64,000 bases of DNA, from contig CANXME010000105.1 in the NCBI GenBank assembly GCA_948144175.1, forward strand, positions 1,632,001-1,696,000, read 5' to 3'. Shown here in pieces: positions 31,124-41,324 of the stretch. The notes beneath the pieces were generated by a model. It was given only the letters and a program-made list of their open reading frames with translations, made no database searches and was not told where the DNA came from. Position 1 is the stretch's first letter; each line of letters begins with the position of its first letter. The stretch comes from Closterium sp. NIES-65 (Eukaryota > Streptophyta > Zygnematophyceae > Desmidiales > Closteriaceae). Position numbers and translations under genes: made by a program.

Positions 31124-31344
31124 ATGTCAGCTCCAGGGCCAGCGCCAGCGCCAGCGCCAATCGCAGCAGCAGCTATAGAGACTGATGCATATTTATTTTT
31201 TCGCGCTCGCCTTCTGCATACCTTCGACCCTTTTTCTTTTGCGTCTCTCTAATGTACTCGCTAATACCTTCGTTGCAGGGAATCATCCGTCTTTTGGAAG
31301 TCGTCATTAGTAGGTAGGGCTTGGCATGACCGTGATGTTTACTG
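31124..31344 (+). CDS. Candidate first exons of an unidentified gene
   Basis: ATG at 31124 opens MSAPGPAPAPAPIAAAA and continues to LLHTFDPFSFA. A possible 36-bp intron (GT at 31243, AG at 31277-31278) would join it to a segment containing SSVFWKSSLVGRAWHDRD, ending at TGA 31345-31347. A 36-bp intron is unusually short, and the homology is not recognised. The position and Ala/Pro-rich style would suit the 5' end of the downstream MYND gene, but this is inference. Treat as a lead. Confidence 0.25.
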
Positions 31345-32652
31345 AATTGTCGCGCAACGCTGCACGGTATGATCCTGCTTTTCCTTTTACTTCATGCGCC
31401 TTCCCGACACGATGTCTCTTCTTTTTACTTGCGTTGTCTGTCTCCCTCTACTATACAGGAATTATTGTTGTCGGTCTTCGTGGGCGTCTCGTCCCGTGGT
31501 GTGCCTGAAATTTTTATATTTGTTTGTTCTTTTGCAGGTTTCGTAATTATGAGCACTTTCGCACTATTGGTTGCTACTCACAACGTTATGACTGGTCACT
31601 TTGACCCAGATGCTTCATATCGACGCTAAGGTTCGGTAACTGGTTTAACTCTTGCAGTGGTGTTTCTTTTTTCTTATCGTTTGTTCTTTTTGCATGTCGT
31701 GTAATCATGTACGCTGATATCATGTGCAGGATTGTGCACGTATCTTGTGCTGGTATTCCGGAATGCAGGATTTATGCTGGGTCCTGTAATTATTCACGAG
31801 TTCTATAATGTATTTAACCCTTTTTTATTTAACATCACTATTTCCATGTCATGTAATGCCGTGTATATGACAGAAAGACCAATAAGCGTTTTCTATCCTG
31901 TGAAGGTTAATTTTAATGCTATATTCTGTATTTTGTAAAGCAAACACGGAATGCCAAAATCAAACCTGATGCCACCATCAAAAAATAGCCCATTCAATAG
32001 TGATGTAATCGAGTGCATATATCAAAATTAATTGTACAATTAAGATTACCGATGTAACGTAACAAAATCATACTAATTAGCAACAATCGGTAACCACTCA
32101 GTTATTGTAGCGCAGCCGCGCTCGTGATTCGTTGTAAGCAAACCTTATTTTGCGTACGAAAACATTTGCTTCAACAATTACATTTCACAATCTATTCAGT
32201 AGGCTTATGTGGGAAAATGTCGAGTCACTCTATGGCGAACAGTCACGCTTCGATTCATTCACAAATGTTTTGCTGCAACCCGAAACTCAGGACCCGGAAA
32301 ATAAAAAGTACAGGTTGTTTTCCGCAATTGGGTATGTACAGTGACTGCACGCTTTGGAAAATATCGAGTTCGATTGTGGAGGGAAAAGCAGGGGTTGGGA
32401 ATGATGCCGCGTGGGATGACGAATTCAAGTTGCAGGTGACACGCTGTAAGTGTGTATTGCAATACGCCAATCCCAGGCATCGCAAAAATCGCCCCAGCGA
32501 TGTCATTCAAACCTCAAGGGAATGGATGGCATCTGGATTGACACACAGGTATAGGTTCCGATGAAACTGCTGCTTACCATGCGAAGCACAAGAACGTTCA
32601 TTAGACAGCGAGAGAGAGCTGGAGGAAAGTCAGTCAGCGGCTCGGACCTAGC
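31345..32652. other. AT-rich stretch, no confident gene
   Basis: T-rich sequence with several GT...AG combinations that look like introns (for example 31366-31449 and 31480-31536), and an open frame 32124-32564 of 146 codons that matches nothing I know. The composition suits introns or decayed intergenic DNA. No RNA gene or repeat is seen. Confidence 0.35.
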
Positions 32653-32657
32653 AGGTC

Positions 32658-33033
32658 TGTTAGTAGAGCTACACTGTGAGATCCCCGATCGATCCTAGGG
32701 GGGGTTACAGGCGCGTTTTCCTGGGGTTTATGGGCGCACTGACCCGCTGCTGAAACAAGCCCTTTTATCCCAATGGTCTAGTGGTTGGGATTCTGACATG
32801 GTATCAGAGCGGTCTCGGGTTCGAATCCCGGTGTATGCATATGTTGGCTGTTGCCACTTTGCTCAGTCCTGGGCCTCCCAGTGTGGGGGGGTGTTAGTAG
32901 AGCTACAGTGTGAGATCCCCGATCGATCCTAGGGGGGGTTACAGGCGCGTTTGCCTGGGGGGTTATGGGCGCACTGACCCGCTACTGAAACAAGCCATTT
33001 TATCCCAATGGTCTAGTGGTTGGGATTCTGACA
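32658..33033 (+). mobile_element. TRIM (miniature LTR retrotransposon)
   Basis: Two LTR copies, 32658-32798 (141 bp) and 32892-33033 (142 bp), about 96% identical, both TGTTAGTAGAGC to GATTCTGACA. They enclose 93 bp with no coding capacity. The interior starts with TGGTATCAGAGC, the canonical primer site for initiator tRNA-Met, and ends with the polypurine run TGTGGGGGGG. AGGTC is duplicated at 32653-32657 and 33034-33038. Size and structure fit the plant TRIM class exactly. It lies directly upstream of the decayed MYND gene. Confidence 0.95.
32765..32842 (+). other. tRNA-like fold across TRIM LTR-primer-site junction
   Basis: The LTR end contains TGGTCTAGTGG (A-box-like). TCTGA of the LTR end pairs with TCAGA of the primer site around a 7-base loop CATGGTA. 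Then comes GGTTCGAATCC, a perfect B-box match, inside a T-arm-like stem (TCGGG/CCCGG). The D-arm, anticodon-arm and T-arm geometry is recognisable; an acceptor stem is not, and position 33 is not T. So this is tRNA-like and not a functional tRNA gene. Confidence 0.6.
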
Positions 33034-34968
33034 AGGTCCATTTCATGGTTCTTGGCCAGGTTGTTTACCTCTCGCCTGATTCAACCGTAGAACAAGCGAA
33101 GCTCAATTCGACTTCAATTATCAAGGTGCTTCCCGTGAAAGCTGTGCATATAGACGGACTGGATAAGGTCAAGGCTAAAGCTAAACAGGATGTGATTGGA
33201 CCTGCAGCTGCTCCTAGTGTTGTTACCACCGTTTCGCCTGTTGCTGTTGTGGTTCCTGCAGCTGCTCCTGCTGTTCCTCCTCCCACATTTCCTACTCCAG
33301 TTGCAGCACCTGCAGCTCCTGCGCTTCGTGATGCGGCTGCTCCTCTTGCTGCTGCTATCACCAAGCTCTATTGACTGCAGCAAACGGAATCACAACGTTT
33401 CTAGAATCGGGGAAGAGGATGAGAACGGGCAGATGGAAAGAGAAGAAGGCGGTAGGGGGTTAGGAAAGGCTCAGGCGTCAGTGCCTACTGTCGCTTCGAT
33501 CAACTCTGTGGATTCTGAACCTTCTCTCGCTTCATTGGCATCTTTGATCCATGTGGATTGTATGACTGACACGACCAGGGTTGATGACGAGCGAGTGGCT
33601 CTGAAGACAGTAGGGAGGAGTCTCGTTTGATGGAGAGACTAGAGAAGCTCCAATTTCCAAGCGATTGCGAAGGACTGGTTCAGGAAGAGGAGCAAACATT
33701 AGTGGATGGAGCATAGGGAATGGAGGATTATGGAGCACGAGAGACGTTTCGACTTCTGTCTCGAGCGGACATGGTTCATTACTTGGACGTGAGAGGTGGC
33801 TGGGATCTGAAGGCATGCGAGTGCTGCTTCGACCGGGCAGTGAGCAGCCGCGCACAGTGCGCTCTCGACATGGCCGACCTTAGTAGCTTTCGCCGTGAAA
33901 TGAAGAACTCGCTTTCTGATTACGTCCCTGCTCATCCACATCCCCGTGCATCCTGGTCCGAGCTCAAGTGGGAGATGAGGTATCCAGTGCGGGAGTCTGA
34001 ACGCCTGCAGGGGATGGCAGCGGTGGAGGAGCTGAAGAGGAAGGCAGCATTCGCGCCTTTACAATGTGCAGAAGCAATGATTCTCGAGTGGATGGCTGAG
34101 CCTCGTGTGGGTGTGCTCATGGACCTGGGGAGGTTGAGATCCTACCTCCCTGCCATTCTTCTGACTCGCGATTGTGATGCACCTGCCCCTGCTCCTGCTG
34201 CTTCCAGTCCTCCTTCTCTTTCTCTAGCTGAACCTGCAGTTGCTTCTGCAATGTGGTCCTGCTGCTGGCGCTGCAACAAATGCTGGGCCAGATACCGCCG
34301 TGCGATCAGCTTTGGTGCCTTCCTCGTGCTTGTAGCGAGCTCCCCATGCATTGTGACTCTATGGAAGGCTCAGAAGGAGCTCTCTGGTACAAACTATCCG
34401 CGCATGGCAATCGTACTGGGTGTCACTCGTCAAGAACAGCTGGACTGCTTGGCTTCCATGCTAGTGCAGGTGCTGGGGGTGAAGGAGAGTGCTGAACTGA
34501 AGGAAGGGTTTGGGTTCTTTGTGTAGCATGTGCTGTCAGGCGGGCTGGAGAAGGCGCATGCGAAGAGGAAGGAGGGAGCTGAAGGAAATACTTTTCAGAA
34601 GACGCAAAATAGGGAAATTGAGAAGAGGGGAGTAGGTGATGGCGGAAAGGGTACTGCAGGGGAGAAGAAAGGTGGCAGGGATGGGAAGGATGGGGATTGG
34701 AAGAAGCATTTGAAGGGGCGTGTGTGGGACAGGTATGTGGATGGCATGGCTTGGATTTTGGAGCGTGGAGGAGCGGAATGGAGGCAGTTTGGGTGCATCC
34801 ACTGCCAGATGGGCGGCGGCAGCGGTGGTGGCAGCGGTGGTGGCAGCGGCAGTATTGATGGGCTTGGCTGCCGGGGCAACAAGGAAGGCAGGAATATTCC
34901 CAAGGGCATGTATGTGAGTGGCGTGGGTGCCACTGACTTCGCCTTTACAGTCGCCACGTTGTTATCTA
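33034..34968 (+). pseudogene. MYND-finger protein gene, 5' part, decayed
   Basis: One reading phase carries most coding signal: HFMVLGQVVYLSPDSTVEQA and an Ala/Pro/Val-rich stretch to 33374, then METs from 33630 (MERLEKLQFPSDCEG), 33720 (MEDYGARETFRLLSRADMVH) and 34530 on to the B1 insertion at 34968. It is interrupted by in-phase TAG at 33714-33716 and 34524-34526. Between 33375 and 33630 the coding-like frame is shifted (SIDCSKRNHNVSRIGEEDEN), so either two compensating indels or an intron is present. The frame is open across the ancestral B1 target: ...LLS-K-VESCLEAQV when one ATCTA copy is removed. The function of this part is unknown; it is Cys-rich near 33805-33850 (KACECCFDRA). Confidence 0.6.
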
Positions 34969-35930
34969 TGCGGAGATAACTACAGCAACGGGAGCTAGGC
35001 TACGGGCTAGGCACGTGTGCTCGTGTGATCTCTGCGTTCTCTGTTCCTCAGTCGTTTTCCTTGTGCACACACTACTTGCTAGTTCACGGGGAAAGTTGGC
35101 AAGAGTTTCACTAGGAAAAGTTCAGAATAATTGGTACAATGAAGTTGGCATAGCATGACTACGTCAGAGCAAGCATTCAGGTCGGCCAACTGCCAGCGCA
35201 GCTTGGTCGACCGCGTTCCAGCACGACTTGGTCGACCGCACTCCAGCAAGGCAAGGTCGACGGCGTGCCAACGTCGCAGGTTGACGGCGTGCCAGCGTTG
35301 CTCACGCAGGACAGCAGTGCACCCGCCTCGCAGGTGTGCGTAGCTGATTGGCGTGCAGAGTCCCGTCACCTGCACAGCGCACACTCCACGTCAACCTCGA
35401 GCTGACGACTACCTCTGGTCCGCCACGACGACCTCGGGATACCACCACCGTGGTCGTGTTCGCCACCTTTGCCTGGGCGACCGTCGCACTTCTCCGCAGC
35501 ACTTCGTCACCCAGGTAACCTGGTCGACCGGGCAACCACGTCGACCAGCAGCTCTTGCACGTGCCCGTCGACCTCCCAAGTCGACGACCACCCCAAGTCG
35601 ACCTCCTCAGGTCGACCACTACTCCCTGGTCGACCAGCTCCAAGTCGACGTCACTCCTGGTCGACCAGAAGGGCTGGTCGACTTCCCAGGTCGACCAGGA
35701 TGGTCTGGTCGACGTCCCAGGTCGACCAGAAGGTCTGGTCGGCGTCCCGGGTCGACCAGACAAAGTTGGCGCCCTCCTGAAGTCGGCGCCCATGCAGTGG
35801 CTCCCCGTGCAGGTCGACTAACCTCGTCGACCAACTCGCCCACTGCTGCAGGTCGGCTGCACCCTACACCCGACCACGAAGTCGGCTCCGCCCAGGCGTG
35901 GACGGGGCCAACATACAACTCCCGTTGACA
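34969..35930 (-). repeat. 3' LTR of B1
   Basis: 962 bp, TGCGGAGATAAC to CCCGTTGACA. It contains many GTCGAC sites, including perfect CTGGTCGACCAG palindromes at 35626-35637 and 35657-35668. Next to it in sense is the polypurine tract GGCAGGGGAG (35931-35940). Long open frames in the LTR are coincidental. Confidence 0.95.
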
Positions 35931-36061
35931 CTCCCCTGCCGCGTTCACGCTTGGGCACCCAGCCCACACGGCAGTACAGTTCGGAGACTAGCTCGTCGAC
36001 GTGCACCCAACACATAGCACGTCGTCCACCGCACCAGCCATGCAAAAGGGCATGGCACCTA

Positions 36062-39000
36062 CTACTGCACGTCGTTGTCGCCGTCGCCCACGTCGGCCAA
36101 GCGCACTTGGCCGATTGCGACGGAGCACCGGTTGAAGGCCGGATAGTGCATCGCCTTCGTCAGGAAGTCGGCCGGCTGCTCAGCGGTCCGGATGTACTGC
36201 AGCGAGAACTTCGCGCGCCTCACCATGTGCTGCAGCCAGGCCTGTCGCCGCTCCATGTGCTTGAGGTTGCCCATCAACCCCATGCCCTCGGCAACCGTGA
36301 TGGCCGACTTGTTGTCCACACGCAGGACAGTCGGCTTCCCGGCGTCGAGTTGCCGGAACTCGGCGAGGAGGAAGCGAAGGCGGCGTCCCTCCTTGCCAGC
36401 TTCAGTGGCCGCCACGTACTCCGACTCGGTCGACGACAGCGTCGCGCACTTGATGCGCTGGCTCGACCAGGAGACTGCAGCCCCTCCGTAGACGAACACG
36501 TAGCCGCTCGTGCTCATCCTGTTCTGCTTGTCACCGGCGTCGTCGGCGTCCACGTAGCCGACCAGCTCCAGCGACTGAGGTCCACCGCCGAACTCCAGGG
36601 CGGTGTCGCGTGTGTTGGCGAGGTAGGCGAGGCAGCGATCGACCTCGTGCCAGTGCTGGTCGCTCCTCACCGTGAGGCCGCTCCCCAGCTTGCTGCATGC
36701 GAAGGCGACGTCCGGCCTCGTCGTCGTCGCCGCGAACTGCAGCGAGCCGACCTTCTGCCGGTACTCCTCCTCCTGACGTTCCCGCGCCTCCTCGTCATCG
36801 AAGGTGAGCTCGGCGTAGGCACCGACCGAGACCGGCGTCTTCGGGGTGCGCCCGTTCTGCTCCCCGTCGAGGAAGCGCCAACGCAGCTTGTCGGCGTAGC
36901 CCTGCTGGTGCAGCCACAGCTTCCCCGCCGACCTATCGCGTACGATCTCGAGCCCGAGGTACTTCTGAACCGGCGAGATCTCGCGCAGCTCGAAGGCGGC
37001 TTCCAGCAGCTCCCTCAGCTCCGTCAGCATCATGGCGCTGCTGCTGGCGGCAAGCAGGTCGTCGACGTAGACCAGCACCCAGCAGACTACCTCACCCTCG
37101 CCGACTTTGCAGTAAAGAGCCTCGTCAACATGGCTCTTCTTCCACCCGGCGCCAACCAGCACATCGTTGAGCGCCAAGTACCACAACAGCGGCGACTGCT
37201 TCAGCCCGTGCAGGCTCTTCAGTAGCTTACACACCCGGGCGGTTCCGTCGTTGAAGTAGTCCGGCTGAGACATGTACAGTACCCGATCGAGCTTGCTCTG
37301 CAGGAAGGCATTCTTCATGTCGAGCTGCATCAGGTTGAGGTCGAGGACAGCGACAATGCTGAGGAAAATCCTCAGCGTCACGTAGCTGCTCACCGGCGCG
37401 AACGTCTCGTCGTAGTCGGCGCCATACACCTGTGTGAAGCCCTTTACGACCAGCCTCGCCTTTTCTCGTTCGACGGTGTCGTCAATGTGGTACTTCGTCG
37501 TCAACACCCACCGGTTCTTCATGACGTTTACCCCCGGCGGGCGTTCGACCAGCTCCCAAGTGCCCATGTTGATGAGGCTGCGGATCTCCTCCTCCATGGC
37601 GGCCTTCACCGCCGGGCCCTTCCAGCTCACCAACGCCTCCTTCACTGTCATCGTCGAGATGTCCCAACGGTGCTCGGGGTCGGCTAGCATGTCGGGGTCG
37701 AGCTCCGGAAACTCCTCATCCTCCTCGGCGTCGTCGTACAGCAGGTCGTCGTCATCGTCCACGTCATACACCGTGGTGAAGGCAGCGGGGACGAAGAAGT
37801 CAGGCGGCCTTCGAAGTCGGCCGGAACGCCGTGGTCCCTGCTGGACCGCCGCGGCGTCCCCTCCATCGTCACTGTCGTCGCTGCCCTCGGCGTCCTGCTG
37901 CTCCTCAGCCGGCGTCCCAGCCGACTGCTCCACTGTGGTCGGCTTCCCAGCCGACTTCTCCCCTGTGGTCGGCTCCCCTGCCGACGTCCCGGTCGCCGAC
38001 TGCTCCGTGGTCGGCTTCACGGCAGCCTGCTCCCTTGTCGGCTGCTGCTCCCCTGTCGACTGCAATCCCACATCGATTCGCCGCTCGTCAAGTCGGCCGC
38101 CGGCGATGCACTTGGCCGGCGCCGAAGGCGGCGTCCCACTACTCCCCTCATCGCCGAAGGCCGACACCGAGGTCAGCCCACGAAGGTCGGCCACGAGGGG
38201 AGGGGCAGGAGTCAGAGGGAGAGGGGTAGAGGAGCGGACGTCCTCGACGTCCTCAGTAGCAAGCTCACCGACCTCGGCAAGCAGCGGCAGCGTCGCCGAC
38301 GAGGTGTCAGAGGGCAAGGTGGACGGCGAGCGGCCGGGTACCGGTCCATGCTCAGTCTTCCACTCGGCCAGCGACATTTCCTCGTAGAACACCACGTCCG
38401 ACGTGGTGACCACTCGGTCGGTGTCGACGTCGAGGAGCTCCCAGCCCTTGCTCGCCGCCGACACGCCAAGGTGCAGGCCCCACCTGGCCTTCGGCTTCAG
38501 CTTCCCACCACGCTGCGGCTCAGGGACAAGAAACTGCGCCATGCAGCCCCACACCCGCGCCAGCGACAAGTCGGGCTTCTTCCCTGTCAGCAGCTGGTAC
38601 GGCGTCGTCCCCGGCGGCAGCGTCGACCTCTCCAGGCAGTTGCGGACCCAGACGGCCTGCCGCAGAGCGAGGTGCCACCAGTGGTGCTGCACGCCCATGT
38701 GCAGCAGCATTGTCCGCACCGACTCTACCACCGTCCTCATCTCCCGCTCTGCCATGCCGTTTTGCTGCGGGGTATATGGGCTGGTCAGGTCGTGGACGAT
38801 CCCCTTGTCGTTCACGAAGTCGGTGAACTGCTTCCCGAGGAACTCCCCTCCCCGGTCTGAGCGCAGCATCAACACCGACTTCCTCGTCTGCCGCTCAGCC
38901 ACCGCCAGCCACTGTACGAACGCCTGCAACGCATCGGACTTCTTGGCGACCGGCTTCACCCACACGTAGCGGGTCTTGCGGTCCTTCAGCAGCAAGAAGT

Positions 39001-41218
39001 ACAGGCTGCCGTCCTTGGCAGCCACACGAAACGGCCCGCACAGGTCGATGTGCACGACGGCCAGCACGTCGTCGGCGTCGGAGCCTTGGTCGGGGAAGGT
39101 GTGCCGCGCCAGTTTCCCACCAACGCACGAGACACACGGGGAGTCGGCGTCCGTCGCCGACTTGAGGTCCAGCCCAATGGCGACCTCGTTCTTCGCCGAG
39201 CTCCGTATGGTGTCCATGCCGACGTGCGCAAGCCTCGCATGCATCCGGTCCGGCGTCGACTTCGCCTTCGAGACGATCGCCCGCAGAGCCACCACCTCCG
39301 TCATGGGCGGCGTCGACCTCGTCGCGCAGGGACGCAGGTCGGTGCAGAGGACTCGCCCAGAGTACGTCGCTCGCCCGAGCACCTCCCCTGCTGCCGAGAC
39401 GAGCAGCATGCCGTCTCCGTCCTCCTGCAGCTTCACACCATGCTCCTTCAGCCGGCCGGCCGACAGCAGGTTGGCTCCCACACCCGGGACGTACAACACG
39501 TCGGGGATGAGCACCTCCTTCCCGGCCTCTCCTTGCAAGGAGATGGTGCCGCAGCCCTGGACATCCTGCAGCGCCCCATTGAAGCCGCGCACATGCCTGA
39601 TGGCTCCACTCGGCTGCAAGTCGACGAAGGCTTCCTTCGTCCCCATCAGGTGGTGGGAGCAACCACTGTCGAGCAGGACCACCGCCGGGTTCGCCTGCAC
39701 AGCTGCCGCCACCGCTTGGAAGTCCTCTCCGGCCTCCGGCGCCAGAGAGATGGTCGGCTCCACGACGCCGACCAGCGAGCACGACGCCGTTTTGTCGTCT
39801 CGCCCCTTGCCGCCTGCAACGGAGTCGGCGTCCTTCGCCGAGGTCGATGTCTTGGTCGACTGCTTCTCCTTGCGCGGTTGGTTGCCTCCACGATGAGGAC
39901 GACGGCTGCCAGACCTCCCACGGCCTCCCTTAGCATCGTCGTTGTCGGAGTCGCTGCGGTTGGGACACTCGAAGGAGAGATGATCGGGATCGCCGCACAG
40001 CCAGCACTCCCGACGTCGACCTCCTCCTCCACGACCGCTGTCCTTGGTCGACTTCCTCTTGTCGACCTCCTTGGCCGGTTTCCAGCCACTGCTACCGCCA
40101 CCGCCGGATTGCCCGCGCTGCCCCGGTCGACCTCCTTGCTTCGCTGAGGTGACCAAGTTGGCCTGTGCCAAGAGCTCCTGCGACCGCTCAGCCTCCTGCA
40201 TCGCCTCGTCCTGCAGGATATACGAGGTCAAGTTGTCCTCGTTGAGCGTCGCCCTTGTGCTCGGCGCCATAGACAGCCGTTTCAGCAGGTTGTAGCTGCT
40301 AGAGAGACCCTGCATGACATGGGTGATATACGACGCCGTGGAGTACTGCGCTCCGGCCATCCTGATGGTGGCGAGAATTCGCCTGGCTCGGTTGCAGTAG
40401 TCGGTCGCACTCTCCTCGTCACCCATACGCAGGTGCGTCAGTTGTCCCTCCAGCTGGGCGATGAACAGGTCGTCGGTGACCTGGTACGTCGACTCGATGA
40501 AGTGCCACGCCCGGTGGCTAGCGTCGATGTATTCCCGGCACCACTTCAACGCGATCTGCACGCCCGGCGAGCAGCACCGCGAGATGACCGTGAAGGTCAA
40601 CAGCTGTACGGCGCGAAACTCCGCACGTAGGTCGGGGTGGTGCTCCCCCGGCGTCACCACGGTCCCTCGGGCGAAGCCGATCAGCCCGGCCATCTCCAGC
40701 TGGGGCTCGATGGCTTCCTTCCAGGTGAGAATGTCGGGTCGACCGACTAGCGGAGGGGTGACCGAGATCCTGTCCGGCGTAAACTTGAAGTAGCCGTAGC
40801 TCGGCGCAATTCCGCCCGCCGTCACCTGGGTCGCCGACATCGGCGACAGTCCACTTCGACGCCCACCAGCGTCGCCATGCGAGGAGCCTGCAGCCGCCGA
40901 AGACTGCATCCCTCGCGTCTGAACGCCGCCGACTTCACCGGCGTGTATCACACCTCTTTGCCTCGACGTGCCTCCAGCACTGCTGCCGACTTGACCGCCA
41001 CCGGCGTTGACGCCTACGTCGACGCCGCCTTCGTTGTTCACAGGACGAGGAGAGGCGGGTCGAGACGGGTGCTCCGTTGCCCACGTTGAGCGGAGTCCAG
41101 CCTCGACGACCGCCCAGGGCAAGTCGCCATACTCGTTGGCCTCATGCTTCCTCCTCGCATCCTCCAACCGTGCCTCCAGGGTGTCCACCACCCCCGCGTC
41201 ACCTACGGCTCCTACCAT
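36062..41218 (-). CDS. B1 gag-pol polyprotein
   Basis: 1718 residues, uninterrupted. Gag (about 135-375; LTWKEAIEPQLEMAGL, MGDEESATDYCNRARRI); a CCHC zinc knuckle CWLCGDPDHLSFEC (~404); protease DSGCSHHLM (~515); integrase zinc residues HARLAHVGMD and CVSC (~660-690); integrase core Asp in VVHIDLCGPF (~722), Asp in LRSDRGGEF (~786) and Glu in NGMAEREMR (~823); a proline-rich linker; RT with YVDDLLA (~1383); and RNase H GYVDADDAGD (~1553) to ADFLTKAMH. All are standard for Ty1/copia. The start chosen is the first ATG, 106 bp inside the 5' LTR-proximal leader. The protein would be cleaved by its own protease to build particles and copy and integrate the element. Confidence 0.94.
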   Translation of the reverse strand: MVGAVGDAGVVDTLEARLEDARRKHEANEYGDLPWAVVEAGLRSTWATEHPSRPASPRPVNNEGGVDVGVNAGGGQVGSSAGGTSRQRGVIHAGEVGGVQTRGMQSSAAAGSSHGDAGGRRSGLSPMSATQVTAGGIAPSYGYFKFTPDRISVTPPLVGRPDILTWKEAIEPQLEMAGLIGFARGTVVTPGEHHPDLRAEFRAVQLLTFTVISRCCSPGVQIALKWCREYIDASHRAWHFIESTYQVTDDLFIAQLEGQLTHLRMGDEESATDYCNRARRILATIRMAGAQYSTASYITHVMQGLSSSYNLLKRLSMAPSTRATLNEDNLTSYILQDEAMQEAERSQELLAQANLVTSAKQGGRPGQRGQSGGGGSSGWKPAKEVDKRKSTKDSGRGGGGRRRECWLCGDPDHLSFECPNRSDSDNDDAKGGRGRSGSRRPHRGGNQPRKEKQSTKTSTSAKDADSVAGGKGRDDKTASCSLVGVVEPTISLAPEAGEDFQAVAAAVQANPAVVLLDSGCSHHLMGTKEAFVDLQPSGAIRHVRGFNGALQDVQGCGTISLQGEAGKEVLIPDVLYVPGVGANLLSAGRLKEHGVKLQEDGDGMLLVSAAGEVLGRATYSGRVLCTDLRPCATRSTPPMTEVVALRAIVSKAKSTPDRMHARLAHVGMDTIRSSAKNEVAIGLDLKSATDADSPCVSCVGGKLARHTFPDQGSDADDVLAVVHIDLCGPFRVAAKDGSLYFLLLKDRKTRYVWVKPVAKKSDALQAFVQWLAVAERQTRKSVLMLRSDRGGEFLGKQFTDFVNDKGIVHDLTSPYTPQQNGMAEREMRTVVESVRTMLLHMGVQHHWWHLALRQAVWVRNCLERSTLPPGTTPYQLLTGKKPDLSLARVWGCMAQFLVPEPQRGGKLKPKARWGLHLGVSAASKGWELLDVDTDRVVTTSDVVFYEEMSLAEWKTEHGPVPGRSPSTLPSDTSSATLPLLAEVGELATEDVEDVRSSTPLPLTPAPPLVADLRGLTSVSAFGDEGSSGTPPSAPAKCIAGGRLDERRIDVGLQSTGEQQPTREQAAVKPTTEQSATGTSAGEPTTGEKSAGKPTTVEQSAGTPAEEQQDAEGSDDSDDGGDAAAVQQGPRRSGRLRRPPDFFVPAAFTTVYDVDDDDDLLYDDAEEDEEFPELDPDMLADPEHRWDISTMTVKEALVSWKGPAVKAAMEEEIRSLINMGTWELVERPPGVNVMKNRWVLTTKYHIDDTVEREKARLVVKGFTQVYGADYDETFAPVSSYVTLRIFLSIVAVLDLNLMQLDMKNAFLQSKLDRVLYMSQPDYFNDGTARVCKLLKSLHGLKQSPLLWYLALNDVLVGAGWKKSHVDEALYCKVGEGEVVCWVLVYVDDLLAASSSAMMLTELRELLEAAFELREISPVQKYLGLEIVRDRSAGKLWLHQQGYADKLRWRFLDGEQNGRTPKTPVSVGAYAELTFDDEEARERQEEEYRQKVGSLQFAATTTRPDVAFACSKLGSGLTVRSDQHWHEVDRCLAYLANTRDTALEFGGGPQSLELVGYVDADDAGDKQNRMSTSGYVFVYGGAAVSWSSQRIKCATLSSTESEYVAATEAGKEGRRLRFLLAEFRQLDAGKPTVLRVDNKSAITVAEGMGLMGNLKHMERRQAWLQHMVRRAKFSLQYIRTAEQPADFLTKAMHYPAFNRCSVAIGQVRLADVGDGDNDVQ

Positions 41219-41324
41219 AGTGACTACTGCACAGTCGCCGGCCTGTAACTACACAATAGGTAAGTGGTATCTACGTCGACTTGACTGAAAGGTAAGTCGT
41301 GTGCCGTCCACGCTCACCGCACCA

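Noticed and set aside
32770-32836. A genuine tRNA gene within the TRIM
   Set aside because: No acceptor stem pairing and no T at position 33; it is only tRNA-like.
35155-35928. Open frames of 100-190 codons repeated at 35.2-35.9 and 41.5-42.3 kb
   Set aside because: These lie inside the two identical B1 LTRs; the duplication is the LTR and not a gene pair.
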